Shown here in pieces: positions 43,046 through 51,280 of a stretch of DNA of 64,000 nucleotides. The translations under genes were made by a program, and so were the position numbers. Below the pieces are notes generated by a model that was not told the origin of the DNA, searched no databases, and worked only from the letters and a program-made list of their open reading frames with translations. Source of the stretch: Deinococcus roseus (GTDB lineage Bacteria > Deinococcota > Deinococci > Deinococcales > Deinococcaceae); the NCBI RefSeq assembly GCF_014646895.1, contig NZ_BMOD01000012.1, positions 1 to 64,000 of the forward strand, written 5' to 3'. Each line of letters opens with the position of its first letter. The first letter of the stretch is position 1.

Positions 43046-44200
43046 TCACCCTTTCAGATCCGCCATCCTGACATTCCTGGAAAACACCGTTGCAATCAGG
43101 CACAGCAAAACCACAAGTCCCAGACCCCAGGCCAGGGTGCTGGCGTGGGCCACAAACCCAATGATGGGTGGACCGAGCAGGAATCCGGTGTAACCCATGG
43201 TGGCAATGGCGGCCATGGCAATGCTGGGGTGCACCCCTGGAACGTTTCCTGCAGCGCTGAAGGCCACAGGGAATCCGCTGGACAGACCCCATCCCACACA
43301 GGCAAACCCAATCAGGGCGGCGTAAGGGTGGGGGAAAATCAGACCCAGCAAGAGGCCCACGGCAGAGAGGATGGTTCCGGTGCTGACCAGCACCACCGCG
43401 CCCAGTCGGGTGCGCATGCTGTCTCCCAGAATGCGGCCCAGCACCATGGCTCCAGAGAAAGCGAGGTAGCCAGCGGTGGCCATCTGTTCGGTGGTGCCCA
43501 GTGAGTCTTTCAGGTAAATGGCAGACCAGTCTGCCATGGCCCCTTCTCCCACAGCCACGCAGAAAATCACCACGCCCAGACCCAGCAGTTTGGGGGAGGG
43601 GGCAGCGAACACAGGGCCGGTTTCACCGCTTCCTGGCACTTTCAGCAGGTTCATGCTGGCGTAAACCGTGAGCAGCAGCGAGATGCCGGTGATCAGCAGA
43701 AAGTGCCAGATGGGGGCCAGTTCAATGCCTGCCATCAGACCGCCCACCAGCGATCCGGCAATGCCGCCCACACTGTAAAGGGCATGAAAGCTGGACATGA
43801 TGGGTTTGCCGTAGTCTTTTTCCACGTCCACAGCCTGGCTGTTCATGGCGACATCGGTGCCGCCGTTGCCCATCCCGAACAGCACCAGCGCCAGGGTCAG
43901 GGTCACCATGTCGGGGGCCAGGGTCATCAGGGGCAAGGCCAGGGCCATCAGGATGATGCCGATGGTGGTGGTGAGTTTGGAGCCGTATCTGGCTGTTCCC
44001 CATCCAGAGAGGGGAAAGGCCAGCAGTGCCCCCACGGCCAGACCCAGCAGGGCAATGCCAAGCTGGGCTTCATTGAGCTGCAGTTTGTGGCTGATGGCGG
44101 GAATGCGCGACACCCAGGTGGCGAACAACACACCCAGCAGAAAAAAGACGGTGGAGACAGCGATGCGGGCGTTTCTCAGTTCGAGGGGGATGGGGGTCAT
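43046..44200 (-). CDS. MFS transporter
   Basis: A 384-residue major facilitator with about twelve helices. ATWVSRIPAIS near the N-terminus, RYGSK between helices 2 and 3 and the GNGGTDVAMNSQAVDVEK stretch in helix 4 to 5 resemble the YbjJ-like branch. The substrate is not known. It lies eight bases downstream of the HAD-phosphatase gene and is probably cotranscribed with it, which suggests a sugar or nucleoside-derived cargo. A hairpin terminator follows. Confidence 0.9.
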   Translation of the reverse strand: MTPIPLELRNARIAVSTVFFLLGVLFATWVSRIPAISHKLQLNEAQLGIALLGLAVGALLAFPLSGWGTARYGSKLTTTIGIILMALALPLMTLAPDMVTLTLALVLFGMGNGGTDVAMNSQAVDVEKDYGKPIMSSFHALYSVGGIAGSLVGGLMAGIELAPIWHFLLITGISLLLTVYASMNLLKVPGSGETGPVFAAPSPKLLGLGVVIFCVAVGEGAMADWSAIYLKDSLGTTEQMATAGYLAFSGAMVLGRILGDSMRTRLGAVVLVSTGTILSAVGLLLGLIFPHPYAALIGFACVGWGLSSGFPVAFSAAGNVPGVHPSIAMAAIATMGYTGFLLGPPIIGFVAHASTLAWGLGLVVLLCLIATVFSRNVRMADLKG

Positions 44201-44208
44201 GGGGGTCC

Positions 44209-44898
44209 TTACTGGGTCTGCAGCCTGCTGGCTTGCAGTTCGGAGAGAAGGTTTTCAAAATCGGGAACAGTCCACTGTGCTCCATTTTGCCTGAGGTTTT
44301 CGGGCGTGGTGGTGGTGGAAAGCCCAATGACCTGGCACCCTGCACGGGTGGCGGCCTGCACGCCTCCGGGCGAGTCTTCGTGGACCAGCACCTGTTCTGG
44401 GGTGAGGCCCAGTTTGCTCAGGGCCAGCAGGTAGCATTCCGGGCTGGGTTTGCCCATCTGAAACTGCTCTGCTGTGATTTGAAATTCAAAGGCATCTTCC
44501 AGTCCCAGGGCTTCCAGCACGAAAGCTGCATTGGTCTGGTCGGATCCAGTCACCAGTGCAGTGCGCAGTTTTTGCTGTTTCAGCCAGTGCAGGTAGCCAT
44601 ACAGACCAGAGGTGGGCTGCAGTTGTCCCTGGGCCAGTTCCCGGTAACGGCGTTCTTTGAGGTCATGAAACCTGCGGGTTTCTGCGGCGGAGACCGGGCC
44701 TCCCAGCACCTTCTGCAGGATTTCCCAGGTGTGACCTGCATGGATCACCAGGCTGTTTTTTTCGATCTGGACACTGTATTCCTGTTGCAGAGACTCCTGC
44801 CAGGCCTGTTCATGGAAGCGGGCGTTGTGGGTGAGCACCCCGTCCATGTCAAACAGCACAGCTTTTAAACCTGCATAAATCGGCGCAAAATCGTTCAT
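44209..44898 (-). CDS. HAD-superfamily phosphatase, beta-phosphoglucomutase-like
   Basis: A 229-residue HAD hydrolase, subfamily IA. Motif I is FDMDGVLTH (residues ~18-26, nucleophile Asp then Asp+2), motif II is VTGSDQ, motif III Lys in MGKPSPECYL, and motif IV VHEDSPGGV. The cap domain is helical. Members dephosphorylate or isomerise sugar phosphates. The start at 44898 lies seven bases after a TATAAT -10 box, so its mRNA is likely leaderless; an upstream frame extension is rejected for that reason. It is divergent from a DeoR regulator, its probable controller. Confidence 0.9.
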   Translation of the reverse strand: MNDFAPIYAGLKAVLFDMDGVLTHNARFHEQAWQESLQQEYSVQIEKNSLVIHAGHTWEILQKVLGGPVSAAETRRFHDLKERRYRELAQGQLQPTSGLYGYLHWLKQQKLRTALVTGSDQTNAAFVLEALGLEDAFEFQITAEQFQMGKPSPECYLLALSKLGLTPEQVLVHEDSPGGVQAATRAGCQVIGLSTTTTPENLRQNGAQWTVPDFENLLSELQASRLQTQ

Positions 44899-44905
44899 GC
44901 CATAA

Positions 44906-44911
44906 ATTATA
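44906..44911 (-). promoter_or_regulatory. -10 box (TATAAT) of the HAD/MFS operon
   Basis: Seven bases separate it from the ATG, a leaderless arrangement. The -35 is weak. Confidence 0.6.
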
Positions 44912-44918
44912 GCGCAAA

Positions 44919-44949
44919 AAACGCAAAGATGCTGCTGGTTTTTGCGTTT
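44919..44949. promoter_or_regulatory. Inverted repeat, DeoR operator candidate
   Basis: AAACGCAAA (44919-44927) and TTTGCGTTT (44941-44949) are perfect 9-bp inverted copies between two divergent -10 boxes. A further GCGCAAAA half-site lies at 44912-44919. Confidence 0.6.
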
Positions 44950-44952
44950 ATG

Positions 44953-44958
44953 TATACT
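44953..44958 (+). promoter_or_regulatory. -10 box (TATACT) of the DeoR gene
   Basis: It ends 10 bases before the ATG at 44969, so the mRNA leader is almost absent; the GGAG between them would lie at or before the transcript start. Confidence 0.5.
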
Positions 44959-44968
44959 GGAGTCACCC

Positions 44969-45712
44969 ATGTTTGCCGAAGAACGCCGAAAACTCATTCT
45001 GGATTGCCTGATCCGCCAGGGGCGGGTCACCGTGCAGGACCTCTTAGAGCAATTGCAGGTCAGCGAAGACACCGTCAGGCGCGACCTCAAGCACCTTGCA
45101 GACCACGGTTACCTGCAAAAAACCCACGGAGGGGCGGTCATGCTGGACACCCCCCGTCTGACCTACCAGCAACGTGCAGATGTCCTCAACACCGACAAGG
45201 TGCGCATCGGACACGCTGCTGCTGCCCTGATCCACCCGGACCAGACCGTATTCATCGATGCAGGAAGCACCACCCTGGCCGCCGCCCGCAGCCTCAAATC
45301 CCGCGACATCCCCCTGACCGTCCTCACCAACTCCCTGGAGGTCTCGGAGGTGTTTCACAACAGCGAAAAAGTGCGCCTGATCGTGACGGGAGGCATCTGG
45401 AACCGCACCCTGGCCCACTTTTCCGGGCACACCACGGTGCAGGCCATTCAGGAATACCGCTGCGAGGTGGCATTGATCGGTGCTGCTGCCCTGCATCCCA
45501 CTGCAGGAAACACCACCCCCTATCAGGAAGATGCCCTGGTCAAACGGGCCATTTTTGCCAGCAGTGCCCACCGCATGGTGCTCACCGACCACACCAAACT
45601 CGGTCTGGTCTCGGCCTGCTTTGTGGCCCCCGTCTCAGACATTGATGTGCTGGTCACAGACAGAGAGATGCCTGACTGGAAAAATATGGTTCCTGAAGTG
45701 GTGGTGGCCTGA
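44969..45712 (+). CDS. DeoR/GlpR-family regulator
   Basis: A 247-residue repressor. The N-terminal DeoR helix-turn-helix (VTVQDLLEQLQVSEDTVRRD, residues ~20-39) is followed by a DeoR C-terminal sugar-phosphate sensor (DAGSTTLAAARSL and a late VLTDHTKLG). The ATG at 44969 follows the -10 box closely. It is divergent from the HAD phosphatase-MFS pair with a shared 9-bp inverted repeat in between, so it most likely represses that pair and itself until a sugar phosphate accumulates. Confidence 0.93.
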   Translation: MFAEERRKLILDCLIRQGRVTVQDLLEQLQVSEDTVRRDLKHLADHGYLQKTHGGAVMLDTPRLTYQQRADVLNTDKVRIGHAAAALIHPDQTVFIDAGSTTLAAARSLKSRDIPLTVLTNSLEVSEVFHNSEKVRLIVTGGIWNRTLAHFSGHTTVQAIQEYRCEVALIGAAALHPTAGNTTPYQEDALVKRAIFASSAHRMVLTDHTKLGLVSACFVAPVSDIDVLVTDREMPDWKNMVPEVVVA

Positions 45713-45823
45713 GGGGCGGTGCAGGAAAAGGCAAAACTTGCAACCAGGAACAGCAGAACAAAAGTTGCCAGACGGCTTACAATTTGCAGTGCAGGATTTT
45801 GTTTACACTGAGTGGGGTGCGCC

Positions 45824-47263
45824 ATGTCCGTGAAACTTGAATCTGTTTCCACTGCACAACTGATGATCGAAGCATTTCCATTGCCTGCCGCCCTGTGGGG
45901 CGCAGACCAGACCATGCTGTGCAATGCCCACTGGCTGAAACATTTTCCGGTTCCCCAGATGTGGGACAGGGAAATCTGGTGTTCGGATCAGGACCGTGCA
46001 GCCCTCATGGCCCATTTGCATGCTTTCTCTGGGAATGTGCAGGTGCCTGTGCGGGTGGCTGGAACTGCAGCAGATTTGCACCTGTCCTCGTTGCTGCTGG
46101 ATGGGTTGCCCCACGGTCTGCTGGTTTTGACCCCTCAAACGCAGCAAGAACCTGTTGCACCTTCTCCGATTGCAGAAGATCCCCAGTTTCAGGAAATTGC
46201 CCACTGGGCACCCGTGATGATCTGGATGTCCGGGTTGCAGCAGGAAACCACGTTTCTGAATCAGGTGTGGCTGGATTACACCGGACGCACCCGCGAAGAG
46301 GACCTGGGGTATGGCTGGTTTGCGCTGGTCCATCCCGATGACCTGGAATCCTGTGCCCACACCTGCAAGGCAGCTTACGACCAGATGCAGGACTTCTCCA
46401 TGGAATTTCGCATGAAACGCCATGATGGGCAGTACCGCTGGCTGGTGAACCGGGGCACCCGGCGCTTCGGTTGCAATGGGGAATTTCTGGGGTTCATTGG
46501 GGCCTGCATTGACATCCATGACCGCAAAACCACCGAAGCCGCCTTGCAGGACAGCGAGCAAAAATTGCGGGAGCTCTCTGAATCCCAGAAGCGTTTTGTG
46601 GCTGATGCTGCCCATGAGTTGCGCAACCCGCTGACCGCCATTCAGGGCAACATGGATTTGCTGGTGCGCTACCAGGACATCCCCGAAGAGGAAAAGAAAG
46701 ACATCATCCAGGATGTGCAGAAAGAAGCCAGCCGTCTGGGCCGTCTGGTCCACGACATGCTGCAACTGGCCCGCGGAGACAGCGGTGCAGGGCTGCACGA
46801 AGACCATCTGCAGCTCTCTGAAGTGTTGCTGGACGCTTTTCGGGACATGGAGCGGATGGGTTGCCATCACCAGTTCACCGTGGCTGAATTGCACCCCATT
46901 GAACTGATCGGAGATGCAGACCGCCTGAGGCAACTGGCCATCATCCTGCTGGAAAACGCCCTGAAGTACACCCCTGCAGGAGGCCGGGTGCAACTTGCTT
47001 TGACCCGCGAAGGCGACACTGCCGTGATGCGCGTTGCAGACACCGGCATGGGCATTTCTCAGGAGGACTTGCCTCGCGTGTTTGAACGCTTTTACCGTGC
47101 AGACCCCAGCCGTTACCGTGGAGAAGACCCCGGAGGGACCGGTCTGGGCCTGCCCATCGCCAGATGGATTGTGGATGGGCATGGCGGAGAAATTCACCTG
47201 CAAAGCGAACTGGGACAGGGCACCACTGTAGAAGTGCGGCTCCCGATCTGGCTGGAAGATTGA
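45824..47263 (+). CDS. PAS-domain sensor histidine kinase, soluble
   Basis: A 479-residue kinase without membrane helices. Residues ~1-110 are a divergent sensor part, ~120-240 a PAS/PAC domain (WMSGLQQETTFLNQVWLDY...), ~250-315 the HisKA dimer with phospho-acceptor His264 (DAAHELRNPL), and ~360-479 the ATPase with an N box (ENALKYTP), DTGMGIS and GTGLGLPIA. No response regulator is adjacent. An alternative GTG start lies four codons upstream. A second histidine kinase gene follows after ~160 bp. Confidence 0.92.
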   Translation: MSVKLESVSTAQLMIEAFPLPAALWGADQTMLCNAHWLKHFPVPQMWDREIWCSDQDRAALMAHLHAFSGNVQVPVRVAGTAADLHLSSLLLDGLPHGLLVLTPQTQQEPVAPSPIAEDPQFQEIAHWAPVMIWMSGLQQETTFLNQVWLDYTGRTREEDLGYGWFALVHPDDLESCAHTCKAAYDQMQDFSMEFRMKRHDGQYRWLVNRGTRRFGCNGEFLGFIGACIDIHDRKTTEAALQDSEQKLRELSESQKRFVADAAHELRNPLTAIQGNMDLLVRYQDIPEEEKKDIIQDVQKEASRLGRLVHDMLQLARGDSGAGLHEDHLQLSEVLLDAFRDMERMGCHHQFTVAELHPIELIGDADRLRQLAIILLENALKYTPAGGRVQLALTREGDTAVMRVADTGMGISQEDLPRVFERFYRADPSRYRGEDPGGTGLGLPIARWIVDGHGGEIHLQSELGQGTTVEVRLPIWLED

Positions 47264-47422
47264 GGGCTGAGGCAGGCAGGAGAGCGGGCAGCCTGATGTT
47301 CATCCGCAGTTGGGAAGAACCGTTAACATGGAATGAGTGTCTGCTGACTTGCCCCTGAGCCCCATGAAACCTGCTCCCGGTTCTTTTGACGTTCAGGCTG
47401 CTGTCTCCTCTGGAAGTGCCCC

Positions 47423-48793
47423 ATGTTCTCCCTGAAGAAATTTTTTCTCTCCATGCAGTCCCAGCTGGCCCTGGCTTTTCTGTTCAGTCGGATTGCTGGC
47501 TATGCTTTCTTCCTGCTGATGCTGCCTGGCCTGACCGTCAAAAACCACCGGGAGTACATTCAGCAAACCCATTTTGATGCCTTTGTTCAGCAGATTGAGG
47601 CTTACCACCGGACCCATCCTTCACTGCAAGGGCTGCGGGTGGTGGATGCCCCGGTGGTGCTGGACAGCACTGCACCTGCAAAGCCTGCTGCCTCGATGGG
47701 GGTGCTGGATGCACAGGGCAAATTGCTCACCCCACTGGGAAAATTCAAGGCAGGGGAAAAAGTGCCTACAGAACAGCTGCAAACCCAGCGTGTGCTCAAG
47801 ACCAATGGTCAGGTGTATGCCACAGCCGTGCAGCTCAAACCCAAAGTCCAGAACGGCTACACCACCGATGAAAAAGCCCTGCTGAACAGCGTGTACGAAA
47901 CCGTCAAAGTCACCCTACCGATGGGACTGGTGGTGGCCCTCCTTGGAGCTGTGGTGATTGCCTACTTCCTGACCCTGCCCCTGCAGCGCCTGACCCGCGC
48001 AGCCCAGGCGGTGATGCGCAAAGAACGCATCCAGCAGGTGCCCGTCACCCTGCAAAACGAAGTGGGAGACCTCACCCGTGCCTTCAATGAAATGCTGAAA
48101 AACCTGGCGCAGGGAGAACAGCAACGCCGCCAGATGATTGCCGACATCGCCCACGACATGGGAACCCCCTTAACGGTGGCTTCCGGGTATGTGCAATCCA
48201 TGCAGCAGGGCAAACTGAAACCCACCCAGGAACGCCTGGACGTGATTTACGACGAACTGCTGCTCATGCAGAACCTGGTGGACGATTTGCGTTTGCTGTC
48301 TCTGGCAGATGCAGGCACCCTCAAACTCAGCATGGACGGTGTGCCCCCATCAAGACTGGTTTCAGGCATCCAGCAGGCTTTTTCTTTGAGGGCCGAAAAA
48401 GCAGGCATCCAGCTTGAAGCCGAGTGTGAAGCCAACCTGCCCGAAGTGAACATCGATCAGGAACGCATGCGGCAGGTGCTGGGCAATCTGGTGTCCAACA
48501 GCCTGAACCACACCCCCAGAGGCGGCCAGATTCAGGTGAAAGCCAGAAGCACCCCTGAACACGTGATGCTGGAGGTGCAGGACACCGGAAAAGGCATTCC
48601 TGCAGAAAAGCTGCCGTTCATTTTTGATCGCTTTTTCCGGGTGGATGAATCCCGCAGCCACGATCAGGCGGGAGGCAGCGGTCTGGGGCTGGCGATTGCC
48701 CGTTCCATTGTGGAACTGCACGGCGGAAAAATCCTGGCCCAGAGTCAGGAAGGGCGAGGAACCACCATGCAGGTGCTGCTTCCCAGGGTGTGA
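47423..48793 (+). CDS. Membrane sensor histidine kinase with HAMP domain
   Basis: A 456-residue kinase with two membrane helices (~14-36 and ~163-185) around an extracytoplasmic sensor of ~125 residues, then a HAMP linker (~186-238). The HisKA domain has phospho-acceptor His244 (DIAHDMGTPL; Asp-Met replaces the common Glu-Leu). The ATPase part has an N box (NSLNHTP), DTGKGIP and GSGLGLAIA. BaeS-like architecture. It has no adjacent response regulator, although BaeS-type kinases usually have one. Signal unknown. Confidence 0.92.
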   Translation: MFSLKKFFLSMQSQLALAFLFSRIAGYAFFLLMLPGLTVKNHREYIQQTHFDAFVQQIEAYHRTHPSLQGLRVVDAPVVLDSTAPAKPAASMGVLDAQGKLLTPLGKFKAGEKVPTEQLQTQRVLKTNGQVYATAVQLKPKVQNGYTTDEKALLNSVYETVKVTLPMGLVVALLGAVVIAYFLTLPLQRLTRAAQAVMRKERIQQVPVTLQNEVGDLTRAFNEMLKNLAQGEQQRRQMIADIAHDMGTPLTVASGYVQSMQQGKLKPTQERLDVIYDELLLMQNLVDDLRLLSLADAGTLKLSMDGVPPSRLVSGIQQAFSLRAEKAGIQLEAECEANLPEVNIDQERMRQVLGNLVSNSLNHTPRGGQIQVKARSTPEHVMLEVQDTGKGIPAEKLPFIFDRFFRVDESRSHDQAGGSGLGLAIARSIVELHGGKILAQSQEGRGTTMQVLLPRV

Positions 48794-48820
48794 GGTCTGG
48801 GTGCAAACCCAGGCCCCAAT

Positions 48821-48869
48821 CTCAGCAACCAGTCTCAGCAACCAGTCTCAGCAACCAGTCTCAGTAACC
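48821..48869. repeat. Tandem 13-bp repeat
   Basis: Three perfect copies of CTCAGCAACCAGT (48821-48859) and a partial fourth (48860-48869), ending at the stop codon of the 74-residue minus-strand gene. The in-register unit is too short and too perfect for a CRISPR. Confidence 0.85.
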
Positions 48870-49085
48870 CCAGCTGTCCTGAACCGCAGGCACATCTGCT
48901 TTGCGCTCGTACTTCCAGCGGGTGTTCAGGCGGATGGTGCGGGCACGCAAGGAAGCAAACTCATACCCGGTCTCTGTGCAGCATTCTTCCAGGGTGGGGT
49001 ATTTGCGTTGCATTCTGATGATCTCTTTGGGGGTGAGCAGGGTGGCCAGTGTTCCGGTTTCAGGCGCAGAGATCGGGGTGTCCAT
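48861..49085 (-). CDS. Small hypothetical protein, 74 residues
   Basis: A short frame with codon use like its neighbours. The middle (LTPKEIIRMQRKYPTLEECC, then ETGYEFASLRARTIRLNTRW) looks like two or three helices and could form a small helix-turn-helix, but I cannot assign a family. GAGGG lies directly before the ATG with too little spacing, so expression may be weak or leaderless. Its stop codon touches a 13-bp tandem repeat. Confidence 0.5.
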   Translation of the reverse strand: MDTPISAPETGTLATLLTPKEIIRMQRKYPTLEECCTETGYEFASLRARTIRLNTRWKYERKADVPAVQDSWGY

Positions 49086-49467
49086 GCCCTCAGTCTAGTG
49101 TTGATTTGTAACGATATTTTTACGGGAAAATGGAGGGTTTTGGGTCCTGGGATGACCTTGAGCGATTTGAGCTCATCTTACAAGACTCTTACAGCGTGGC
49201 TTCAGTTCTACGGGTCTTTCTGAAGTTCTGCTGTCTGTTGAGAGGGCTACTTGCTTTGGCGGATTCCAATTTTCTTGCCGTGCTCCACAATAGGAACCAT
49301 GAAAAGCCTCGTCCTTCCCCTAAAAACCTCTGCTTCCGTCCTGCGTTTTTAAACTGCAAAAGGCATTCCCCACCCTGCCCTCTCCCAAAGGGAACCCTTT
49401 TGCCTTTCTGAGAGGCCAAAAACATGCATTCAATCTGTTCTGAACAGCGTGCCACACAGGTGCGCCC
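49086..49467. other. Intergenic stretch without a supported gene
   Basis: About 380 bp. Only very short frames without ribosome sites are present, on either strand. I see no clear promoter pair or terminator; it must hold the promoter of the ABC exporter gene. Confidence 0.5.
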
Positions 49468-51204
49468 ATGATTCGCCGTTTCTTTGCCCACTACCAGCCT
49501 TACAAAACCCTTTTCATGATGGATTTTGGCTGTGCGGTGATTCTGGGATTGCTCGAACTCAGTTTCCCCATGGTGATCAACCACCTGGTGGACCACCTGC
49601 TTCCCACCTCCAACTGGGCCTGGATTCTGGGGGCAGCAGCCGGACTGCTGGCGTTGTACGCCCTGAACACCTATTTAACCTATGTGGTGGTGTACTGGGG
49701 TCACATGCTGGGCATCAACATCGAGACCGACCTCAGGCGCAAACTCTTCGACCACATCCAGAAACTGTCTTTTCGTTTCTTTGACAACAGCAAAACCGGA
49801 CACCTGATTTCCCGCCTCACCAATGACCTGATGCAAATTGGTGAAATGGCCCACCACGGCCCGGAAGACCTGTTCATTGCTGTGATGACATTGGTTGGCG
49901 CTTTTGCCCTGATGCTCAGCATCAACTGGAAGCTGGCCCTGATGACCTTTGTGGTGGTGCCCCTGATCATCTGGCTGGTCCTGTACTTCAATGGCAAGAT
50001 GACAAAAGCCATCCAGCAACTGCTGTCTGACATTGCAGATTTCAGTGCCCGTGTGGAAGACAACATTTCAGGCATCCGGGTGGTGCAGGCCTTTGCCAAC
50101 GAAAAACATGAAAAAGCCAAATTTGAAGTCAACAACCAGCGTTTCAGGAAAGCCAAGCTGCAGTCCTACCAGCTGATTGCCAGAAACAACTCGATCAGCT
50201 ACATGATGATGCGTTTCATCAGTCTGTTCGTGATGGTGTGCGGCACCTGGTTTGTGATCCAGAAGCAGCTCACCTACGGTGAATTTGTGGGTTTTCTGCT
50301 GCTCACCAACGTGTTTTTCCGTCCCATCGAGAAAATTAACGCCATCATCGAGCTTTATCCCCAGGGCTTTGCTGGCTACAAACGCTACCTGGAATTGATG
50401 GACACCTTTCCAGACGTGCAGGACCGCGAAGGTGCCTGGGAGCTTCCAGGGTTGCAGCAAGAAATTGTTTACCAGGATGTCACTTTCGGTTATGAAGGAC
50501 AGAAATCCGTCCTGAGCGGCATCCAGCTCACCATCCATGCTGGTGAGACTGTGGCCTTTGTGGGACCCTCCGGGGCAGGCAAGACCACCCTGTGCAGCCT
50601 GCTCCCCAGGTTCTACGAGGTGGATTCGGGCCGCATCACCATAGACGGGACAGACCTGAGGGATTTCACCCTGGCCTCCCTCAGGCAGCACATCGGGATT
50701 GTACAGCAGGACGTGTTTCTCTTTGCAGGCACCATCCGGGAGAACATCCTGTACGGCAAACTCGATGCCACCGAAGAACAGATCTGGGACGCAGCCAGAA
50801 GGGCAAAACTCTCAGACTTCATTGAAGCCCAGACGGACAGACTGGACACCCTCATCGGAGAACGCGGCGTGAAGCTCTCTGGAGGCCAGAAACAGCGGCT
50901 GGCCATTGCCCGCATGTTCCTGAAAAACCCACCCATCCTGATTCTGGATGAAGCCACCTCTGCCCTGGACACCGAAACCGAAGCCGCCATCCAGCAGTCG
51001 ATTGCTGAACTGGCGAAAGGCCGCACCACCCTGGTGATTGCCCACCGCCTCGCCACCATCCGGGGTGCAGACCGCATTGTGGTGGTCACCGAAGAAGGCA
51101 TCTCCGAACAGGGGCACCACAAAGAGCTTATTCACTCTGGCGGCGTGTACAGCCGCCTTCACCGGGCACAGTTCGGGCAGATCAAGGAAGCTCTGGAACA
51201 CTGA
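49468..51204 (+). CDS. ABC exporter, fused permease/ATPase
   Basis: A 578-residue half-transporter of the MsbA/LmrA/YknV type. Six membrane helices (~15-300) with the coupling-loop RLTNDLMQIGEM, then a nucleotide-binding domain: Walker A GPSGAGKTT (~366-374), Q loop IVQQDVFLF, signature LSGGQKQR, Walker B ILILDEATSALD and the switch His (AHRLAT). It functions as a dimer; a lipid, peptide or drug cargo is equally possible. It is a single-gene unit with a terminator behind it. Confidence 0.93.
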   Translation: MIRRFFAHYQPYKTLFMMDFGCAVILGLLELSFPMVINHLVDHLLPTSNWAWILGAAAGLLALYALNTYLTYVVVYWGHMLGINIETDLRRKLFDHIQKLSFRFFDNSKTGHLISRLTNDLMQIGEMAHHGPEDLFIAVMTLVGAFALMLSINWKLALMTFVVVPLIIWLVLYFNGKMTKAIQQLLSDIADFSARVEDNISGIRVVQAFANEKHEKAKFEVNNQRFRKAKLQSYQLIARNNSISYMMMRFISLFVMVCGTWFVIQKQLTYGEFVGFLLLTNVFFRPIEKINAIIELYPQGFAGYKRYLELMDTFPDVQDREGAWELPGLQQEIVYQDVTFGYEGQKSVLSGIQLTIHAGETVAFVGPSGAGKTTLCSLLPRFYEVDSGRITIDGTDLRDFTLASLRQHIGIVQQDVFLFAGTIRENILYGKLDATEEQIWDAARRAKLSDFIEAQTDRLDTLIGERGVKLSGGQKQRLAIARMFLKNPPILILDEATSALDTETEAAIQQSIAELAKGRTTLVIAHRLATIRGADRIVVVTEEGISEQGHHKELIHSGGVYSRLHRAQFGQIKEALEH

Positions 51205-51222
51205 GTAAACTGAAGATCTCAA

Positions 51223-51256
51223 AAAAGCAGAACTGCTCTGGCAGTTCTGCTTTTGG
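51223..51256 (+). terminator. Rho-independent terminator after the ABC exporter
   Basis: A 14-bp stem (AAAAGCAGAACTGC with its complement, TCTG loop) ending in TTTT. The A/T ends allow action on both strands, which fits the convergent repeat-protein gene. Confidence 0.85.
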
Positions 51257-51280
51257 TTTCAGGGCATGCAGGAAAGGGGT

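Noticed and set aside
48821..48869. CRISPR-like array
   Set aside because: 13-bp units are directly contiguous, without spacers.
49130..49411. Possible 93-residue gene upstream of the ABC exporter
   Set aside because: Frame lacks a ribosome site and the product shows no coherent composition.
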